Source: Papilionanthe hookeriana x Papilionanthe teres (taxonomy: Eukaryota; Streptophyta; Magnoliopsida; Asparagales; Orchidaceae). From it: a DNA stretch of 64,000 nucleotides. This document shows, piece after piece, positions 57,520 through 64,000 of this stretch. The position numbers were made by a program, and so were the translations under genes. The stretch lies in the NCBI GenBank assembly GCA_022702705.1, contig CM040430.1, positions 75,643,239-75,707,238 on the forward strand, given 5' to 3'. Under the pieces are notes generated by a model, which had not been told where the DNA came from, did not search any database, and saw nothing but the letters and a program-made list of their open reading frames with translations. The stretch's first letter is position 1. Every line of letters begins with the position of its first letter.

Positions 57520-58657
57520 ATTCTATGATTAGATACTAGTGTTATGTGTTTATTTGTTTTCTTCAATTTAGTATTGTTGTTTAGTTTATGTATTTTGATT
57601 ATTGTGTTGTGCAAGTCATTTAAACTATGTTATGTAAGTTATTTACATCAGTGTAGATGTTGAGTTTTTATATTTCAGACTGTGATTGTAACTCTGAAAT
57701 TAAATTAGCATAATATGTGTGGATGTTGTGTTAATTGTGCTTAGTACTTTAATAGTAAAGTAATTAAATGTAGTAAGAAATTGTGTTAGAATTTTGTACT
57801 TATCTCAAAATTTCCTTACCCAGCAAATTCTCTAAATGTTATATGTGTGTAGAAAGTCTTAAAATTATAGGTTAAAGTGATGAGAGAAACTTGCAGAACA
57901 TCAAAGTGAAATACCTAAAATACGAAGGAATGATGAAAATTTACACTTTTTTTTTCCTTTTCTTTCCACCTATATGATTAGATAGAAAAATTTAAGTTTG
58001 GGGGAGGGAAAAACAAAATTTAACTATTAATTGTTCTCAATTAAATATTTTCAAAAATTATTATAAAAATAATTTTCTGTAGTGAGTTTAATTCAGTAAA
58101 ACTAGAATTAATTTATTTAACTATTATAGAAGGTTAAAAGAAATATTTTTAGTGATTAAACTAATTTTGTGGATTAAGATATTTGAAATTAAAGAAAAAG
58201 AATATCGTTAACTATTTAAAGTAAGGAAAACTATATATCAAAATATTAAATTCCTAAGTATTTAGTTGAGAAAGAAAAGATTGAAAAACAATCCCTGAAA
58301 AGAAAAGAAAAAAAATATAGGATTGAAATGCAATCCAAATAAAAAGAAAAAAAAAGTGAGGAGAAGCTTGAGGAGATGCCTTATCAAAAATTGGCTTCAT
58401 TTGAATCAAGCTAAAGGATAAACTCATCTACATTTCTGAACTTATATATATGGATTAGTACTTTTACTAAATAGTGTTTTCATGAATTTCCTATCATCTG
58501 AATATCCTAAACCTTACATCTATAGAATTAATTTAATTATCTAAAAATTTAATATTAATTTAAATCAAATTCATAGTATTTCTGAATTAAATCGTTACTA
58601 CAAATAATCATTACTTTTATGTAGTATCAAGATTACTTGAGGACAAGTAATAGTTAA
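57520..58657 (+). other. 3' UTR of Athila A with an internal purine tract
   Basis: AT-rich and noncoding. TTTAAGTTTGGGGGAGGG at 57,988-58,005 is a second polypurine-tract-like site, 670 bases before the LTR. Athila B has a counterpart with an expanded G run (62,319-62,335, reverse). No ORF is supported. Confidence 0.6.
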
Positions 58658-58670
58658 GTTTGGGGATTTT
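58658..58670 (+). other. Polypurine tract, Athila A
   Basis: AGTTTGGGGATTTT directly precedes the LTR start TGACCAAAG. Athila B shows the reverse of it at 61,411-61,425. Confidence 0.8.
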
Positions 58671-60202
58671 TGACCAAAGAAAAATGTATTAAGAAATTCA
58701 TACCGATTTTATATTAATTTTTGATGATATTGCACTTTAAAAAAAGGTATTTTCTATGTTTTATTGCAGGTATGAAGATTTATAGATAATGGAGCAAAAA
58801 GATGAGAAAAGGAGCTAATTTGGAACAAAAAGGACCAAAACAAACAAAAGTTGAACTTGGTCGCCGACGGCGTGGAATAGGCCACCAATGGCATGTTTTT
58901 CCCAAGAGTATGCAAATATATTATAAAGGATCCCACCGACGGCAAGATCGAGCCCACTGACAGCGAGCTTGAGCAGTTGACCTATGTTCTAGAAGCCCGC
59001 CAACGGCGCCAATGAGCTTGCCGACGGGGAGAAGGTCAGTTCAAGCAAGATTCATGGAATCTGGACGCTTTTTGAAGAGGTGCTTAAGCAACATTTGGAA
59101 ATATTTCTCCCTCTTTAAAAAGAGACAAATTTAGGCCGAATGTGTGTCTTTTTGAGTTTCTTATTAGTGTCTTTAGTGTCTCCAAAGTGTCATTAGTGTG
59201 TGTAAGTGTGTTCTAGATAGTATAATAGTGAGTTTAATTGAGTGTGTTGTACAAGAAGGAAGACTCAGAGGAACTTCTAGGAGTCTGCTTGGGGAGAAAA
59301 ATCGAGATAAGTTGTGTTTATTATTTTGTAACTTTGATTTTATATGAAATCCAAGTTTTGTGTTATTCTTCCTATGCATTCTGAGTAGTCTTCTCTGTCT
59401 TTCTCCTTGTTTTGAGATTTTGTGAAATGGAAAATTGAATTAGTTGTGCCAAAAATATTCAATTAAAATTGTGATAATCTTTTTACTTAAATCCTAATTT
59501 ACTTTCAATTTGGACAATTGGTATGTTTAAAGATATTGATTTCACAACTAAAGTAAAGATTACATCCGAGATTTGGGGAGGTTAAAATCCTTGAAAGGAG
59601 GGTGCAAATAAATAGGAAAATATTATTTATCGGGCGTAGAATTGGAGATTTTAGAGTGACAGACTAAAATCTTCAATTTGGTCCTATCGTTTGGGTGCTG
59701 AAGTGTAGATGTTAGCCCTCAGGCGAGGGGAACGTGGGAGCTCCGAAGTGAGAGTCGGTATCCTCCCAGCCTAGCCACAGATTCAGTAACCAAGCATAGG
59801 ATTAGTCAATATTCTTTATGCCTGGACCAAAGGGTAAAGAATAGGAATGCTTCTATTTGATAAAATATAATTCTAACTAATTTGATTATCCATTCACTTA
59901 ATTCTCTTAACAAGGGGAGAGATACTTTTCTATATTGCAACTTCCTATTCAAGATTAGAAGTAGAATTTAGTATAATTGTTCATTATTTACGATTACTAG
60001 ATAGTAATTTTAACTGCTGTAATTAGTTTATAATCTCTAACTTGTCTGTGGGATCGATATCTAGGACTCCATTAGAGCCCTGTATTACTTGAACGATACG
60101 TATACTTGGTTAGATAAGGGGTAACTTTGCTATTATTAAATATTATCTTATTTTTACATTTGTTAACACTAATAAATTTACGCACCAACACCCCCGTGGT
60201 CA
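58671..60202 (+). mobile_element. 3' LTR of Athila A
   Basis: TGACCAAAG to CCCCCGTGGTCA. Its GCCGACGGCG module (58,858-59,035) has lost some RCCGAC words by C-to-T type changes (three left). The TATA box is at 58,918-58,927. The GATAC target duplication follows. Confidence 0.95.
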
Positions 60203-61410
60203 GATACCGGTTCTCACTTCGGAGCTCCCACATTCCCCTTGCATAAGGGCTAACATCTTCACTTCAGCACCCAAACGATAGGACCAAATTTAGGATTTTA
60301 GTCTGTCACTCTACAATCTTCAATTCTACGTTTGATAAATAATATTTCCCTATTTATTTGCACCCTACTTTCAAGGACTTTAACCTCCCTGAATCTTGAA
60401 TGTAATCTTCACTTTAGTTGTAAAAATCGATATATTTTAACAAATAAATTGGCCAAATTGAAAGTAAATTAAGATTGAAGTGTAAAGATAATCACAACTT
60501 CTTGAACATTCTCTTGGCATAACTAATTCAAATTACCATTTCACAAAATCTCAAAACAAGAAGAAAGACAGAGAAACTACTCATATCTCATGGAGAAGAT
60601 ATGACAAAACTTGGATTTCATATATAAAAGCAAAGTTATATAAACTATAACAAGTAAATAAAACTTATCTCGACTTCCTCCCCAAGCAAACTCCTTGAAG
60701 TTCCTCTGAATATCTTTCTTTCTTTACGACACAAAGAATTATCCTTCAAAGCGGCAAGGAGGAAGAAATCTATCACTTTTCTTTCACTCTTACAATCTCT
60801 CAAAGAATTCCTCACAATTAACACTAATTTAACTCACTCTCTATAACTATTAGGGAACCCAAAACACTAACAGACACTCTCGGACACCCGGACACACACT
60901 GGACACCACTTGGCCCCCCCTCCCCCCCCCATTTTCGCCCTCAATTTGTTTCTTTTAAAGTATTAGAAGAGTTCCAAGAGTTGCCCAAGAATCACTTCAA
61001 AAATCATCCACATTCAATGTGCCTTGTGAGAGAACCGACATACTCGCCGTTGGCAGCCTCGATCTCGTCGTTGGCAGCTTTCTAGAATACTAAATTTTGG
61101 ACCATATTTGTTAAGGCTCGCTGTCAGCGGGGTCAAGCTCGCCGTCGGCGACTTTCTTTGTAATGTATTTTTTGAACTCTCAGGAAAAATCTGGTGTCGG
61201 CGCCGCGATCTCACCGTCGGCGCCTAAGGTCAAATCTTCATATTTTGGTCCTTTTTGCCCCAAATTTGCTCCTTTTTCATCTTTTTGCTCCAATGTCCAT
61301 AAATCAACATGCCTACAACAAAACATCAAAAATAGCTTTCTTTAAAGTGCAATATCATTAAAATCAATATAAAATAAGCATGAAAATCTCAACAAACTTT
61401 CAGTTGGTCA
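60203..61410 (-). mobile_element. 3' LTR of Athila element B, right part
   Basis: Continues 46,403-46,906 after removal of Athila A. Its right end reads AGTTGGTCA, the reverse of TGACCAACT, the LTR start. The GCCGACGGCG module is present in reverse at 61,118-61,224, with the AT-rich centre at 61,155-61,180. A C-homopolymer region is at 60,914-60,930. Total LTR is about 1.7 kb. Confidence 0.9.
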
Positions 61411-62824
61411 AAATCCCCAAGACTTAACTATTACTTATCCTTAAGTAATTTTTAATACTACATAAATGTTATGATTTATTGTGGTAAGGTTTAATTCAGA
61501 AATATTATAATGTTTTATTTAAATAAATATTATAGTAAGATTTCTTAGAAATATTTTCAAGTAGTTAAATTAACTTTGTAGATGTAAGACTATCTAGTCA
61601 TCATGTCTAAGTGTTCTAGTCTTTTATTCATTTCAAGAATGACTATATGTTGGGATATTAATTCACTTAGAATATTCAGATGATAGGAAACTCATAAGGA
61701 CACTACTAGTAAAAATACTACTCTATAAATATAAGTTCAGAAATGTATTTAGTTTTCTCTTTAGGTTAATCCAAGTGAAGCCAATTTTTTATAAGTCATC
61801 TCCTCAAGCTTCTTCTCGCTTATTTTTTTTCTTTTCTTTTCAGGGATTATTTTTAATCCTATATATATTTTTCTTTCTTTTCAGGGATTATTTTTCAATT
61901 CTTTCATTTTCTTTTTCAAGTGAGGATTACTATATCTGAATAGCCTGTTAATAATTTTGATCTTCACTCTTCTTTTCCTAAATTTGAAACTTAAAGCATT
62001 CCTTTACCTTATATGTAATTCATAGACTTTACATCATTGAGCCCCAATCTTTTCTTTCTCAACTATATTCCTAAGATTCTTAATATTTCAAAATATAGTT
62101 TTCATTACTTTAAATAGTTAACTATAGTCTTATCCCATTATACTAAATATCTTAACCTACAAAATTAATTTTCATTCCCAAAAATATTTCTTTGAATCTT
62201 CCACAACATTTAAATAAAATCTAAATATAGTTAACTGAATTAAATTTTATCATAAAAATCATATTTATAAATTTTGAAAATATTTTAATTGAGAACAAAT
62301 AACAGTTAATATTTTTCTACCCCCCCCCCCTTCAAACTTAAATTTTTCAATATATAGAAATAATATAGGGTGAAAAAAATTATAAATATAAATCATACCT
62401 TTGCACTTTAAGCATTTTCATCTTTCTTAAATTTTGCATGTTCTTTTCAAAAATTTTAACTTCTACTGGCCTATAATATTATGAACTTTTCTACACATAT
62501 AATAGATTAGATAATTTGTTGGGGTAATGAAATTTGGAAATAATTACATAATCTAAAACATTTAACAACTATAATTGGTTACACTATACAATACAATACC
62601 AAATAGCATTTGCATTTCACAACACAATAACAAACAATCTACTATTTTATCTTAGAGTCCGCAATTACAATTATAATATATGCATCATAATTCATCCAAA
62701 AATGAAATACAAACTACAAAAAAAATACACATCTCAGAAAATAATACAGTACACAAAATACAAATAACAGAATAAAAATACTACAACAAAACACACACAT
62801 ACATCACAATTATTAAATTTAAGA
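61411..62824 (-). other. 3' UTR of Athila B
   Basis: AT-rich and noncoding. The polypurine tract is at 61,411-61,425 (reverse AAATCCCC). A run of 11 C at 62,320-62,330 marks the internal purine tract in sense orientation. No ORF is supported. Confidence 0.7.
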
Positions 62825-63984
62825 TTAGACATCGAAATCCCATACTATATCTTCATCTCCCTGGTCAGCAGGTGGATTGGGCTTATAACGAGTATATCAG
62901 GGGCATTCAGGAAAAGTAACATCAAGCTCACCTCTATAGTGCCTGACCTGAGCATCGTAGTAGGAAATCTCGAAATGAGAATGCCGTTGAAGATACTTAC
63001 TATCATGATCGTGACTTCGCTCTAATCCTTCAATCCTCTAATCTATTCTCTCAATCTTTCATCTAACTTTTCAAAACTCTTCCGCTGCAGGGTCATCTCA
63101 TTCATCAAATCATAAAGGGTAAGGAAGCTAGAGGCAAGAGAGTCATAACTAGTAGTGGGGATATCTCTACTAGCAGAAGATGTTTTACTCTTACTCCCAG
63201 ATCTCCATTCTTCATGGGATTCATATGTCTTTAAGTTAGCTTTACTAATGGGTTTCATAGGGTAAACCCATTCTTCATCAACTCTAGCTTGCACTCCAGA
63301 TAATTCGCAAAGTGCATAAATGAGGCCAGGATGTCCTAGTCCTCCACTTGATTCACTCTTTGCCATGGCCAAAGTATTCTTATAAATTATATTCCCCACA
63401 TTAATGCTTCTATTATTCTGAATACAGAAATTCAGAACCGCTCTATCTCTCTACACTTCACTATGGTGGTAGGTAGGGAGCATACTAGAACAAACGAAAT
63501 AATGCCATGCTTTAGCTGTGGCATTCATCATGGAAAAAGGAAAATTTATCCATTCATGCTGTTTAATTTTCCATGTCCCTTTCCCATTAGTGAGAAAGTC
63601 AATTACATTGTTAAACTGACCCTCCATGGTTCCAAATGTCTCATACTAACTAGAGTAAAAATCATGAAGTTTGTAAAAAGAGTTTTTGCGGGCAGCATTA
63701 AAATCAACAGATAACCCTCTTACTTTTACAGGTTCGTCCTCAAGCTGAATCAGATTGGCATAGAACTCTTTTACAACTTCTACACCAGTTTTGTTGGTGG
63801 TGCAGCAAAAGTTTTCCCACTTCCTTTCTCTATTAACTCGTTCAACTTCTCCTCCAGGATTATCAAAAACTCTATCTTGTATGTGTTTCTTTCTATGAAA
63901 GATAAAAGTGTACCTTGACTGGGCTTTTGCATTTACAAATCGAGCCTCGTCAAACTCAAGTCGCCTCTTTTGTCGGGGAGCCAT
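62825..63984 (-). pseudogene. Env-position ORF, Athila B
   Basis: Start ATG at 63,984 (MAPRQKRRLEFDEARF), stop at 62,827-62,825. The domain is as in Athila A copy 2: RERKWENFCCTTN, VKEFYANLIQLEDEP, KVRGLSVDFNA, NVGNIIYKNTLAM, SGGLGHPGLIYALC and YDLMNEMTLQ. Stops lie at 63,646 (TAG) and near 63,460 (Trp/Val position), with a stop and frame change near 63,040. It shows the sense codons at the two 5' positions where copy 2 of Athila A has stops. Only one copy is visible; the window ends upstream, so a duplicate there cannot be excluded. Confidence 0.82.
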
Positions 63985-64000
63985 TTTTCGATCTATCAAA

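Larger units (their letters stand above)
46907..60202 (+). mobile_element. Athila-type Ty3/gypsy retrotransposon, element A (13.3 kb, complete but mutated)
   Basis: It has 5-bp target duplications GATAC (46,902-46,906 and 60,203-60,207). LTRs of 1,551 and 1,532 bp end in TGACC...GGTCA (the left LTR starts AGACC by mutation). The tRNA-Asp-type primer site, gag, protease, RT, RNase H, integrase, two tandem env-position ORFs and two polypurine tracts follow. Many stops arise from TGG to TGA, CGA to TGA and CAG to TAG changes. It lies inside the LTR of Athila B. Confidence 0.95.

Overview
This is a stretch of plant (angiosperm) repeat DNA. I found no host gene, tRNA or rRNA. Everything I can assign belongs to nested LTR retrotransposons of two Ty3/gypsy groups. 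The Tat/Ogre-like group is recognised by a second, archaeal-type RNase H between RNase H and integrase. The Athila group is recognised by its gag and protease sequences and a tRNA-Asp primer site. The species cannot be named from this.

Layout. (1) 1-19,828: plus-strand Tat-like element 1. It begins inside the leader and runs through leader ORF1, gag, protease, RT, RNase H, archaeal RNase H, integrase, an extra 3' ORF, a tandem-repeat 3' UTR and a 7.35-kb 3' LTR. (2) 19,834-21,476: fragment of a third, minus-strand LTR of the same kind. (3) 21,477-22,682 and 46,280 to about 46,402: halves of an old related element (element 3), split by the insertion of (4) minus-strand Tat-like element 2, 22,683-46,279. 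Element 2 is 23.6 kb with GGGGT target duplications; its 5' LTR and gag start are fused by a deletion. (5) About 46,403 to the window end: minus-strand Athila element B, whose 3' LTR is split by (6) plus-strand Athila element A, 46,907-60,202, with GATAC target duplications. B's internal region continues past the window.

The most notable content is the extra ORF of the Tat-like family. In both elements it encodes a 2-oxoglutarate/Fe(II) dioxygenase closely resembling the plant ALKBH9/ALKBH10 RNA (m6A) demethylases, and it lies downstream of integrase behind a conserved splice-acceptor-like sequence. A matching splice donor lies about 425 bases downstream of the TATA box in all three complete or nearly complete LTRs. 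Both copies are now broken, but their differences are mostly synonymous, so the captured gene was apparently kept functional within the family. The 3' UTR carries an array of about 36 short hairpins (element 2), or a homogenised 37-bp version (element 1). The loops are conserved and the stem arms change together. The element 1 leader holds an 18-nt complement of the family's polypurine-tract region.

Athila A carries a tandem duplication of a whole cassette: an LTR-like GCCGACGGCG module with an AT-rich centre, an env-position ORF, and 3' flank. The module is the same one found in its LTR promoter and in the LTR of element B.

Every coding region has stops, frameshifts or lost catalytic residues, so none of these elements is autonomous now. 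Positions of degenerate boundaries are by eye.
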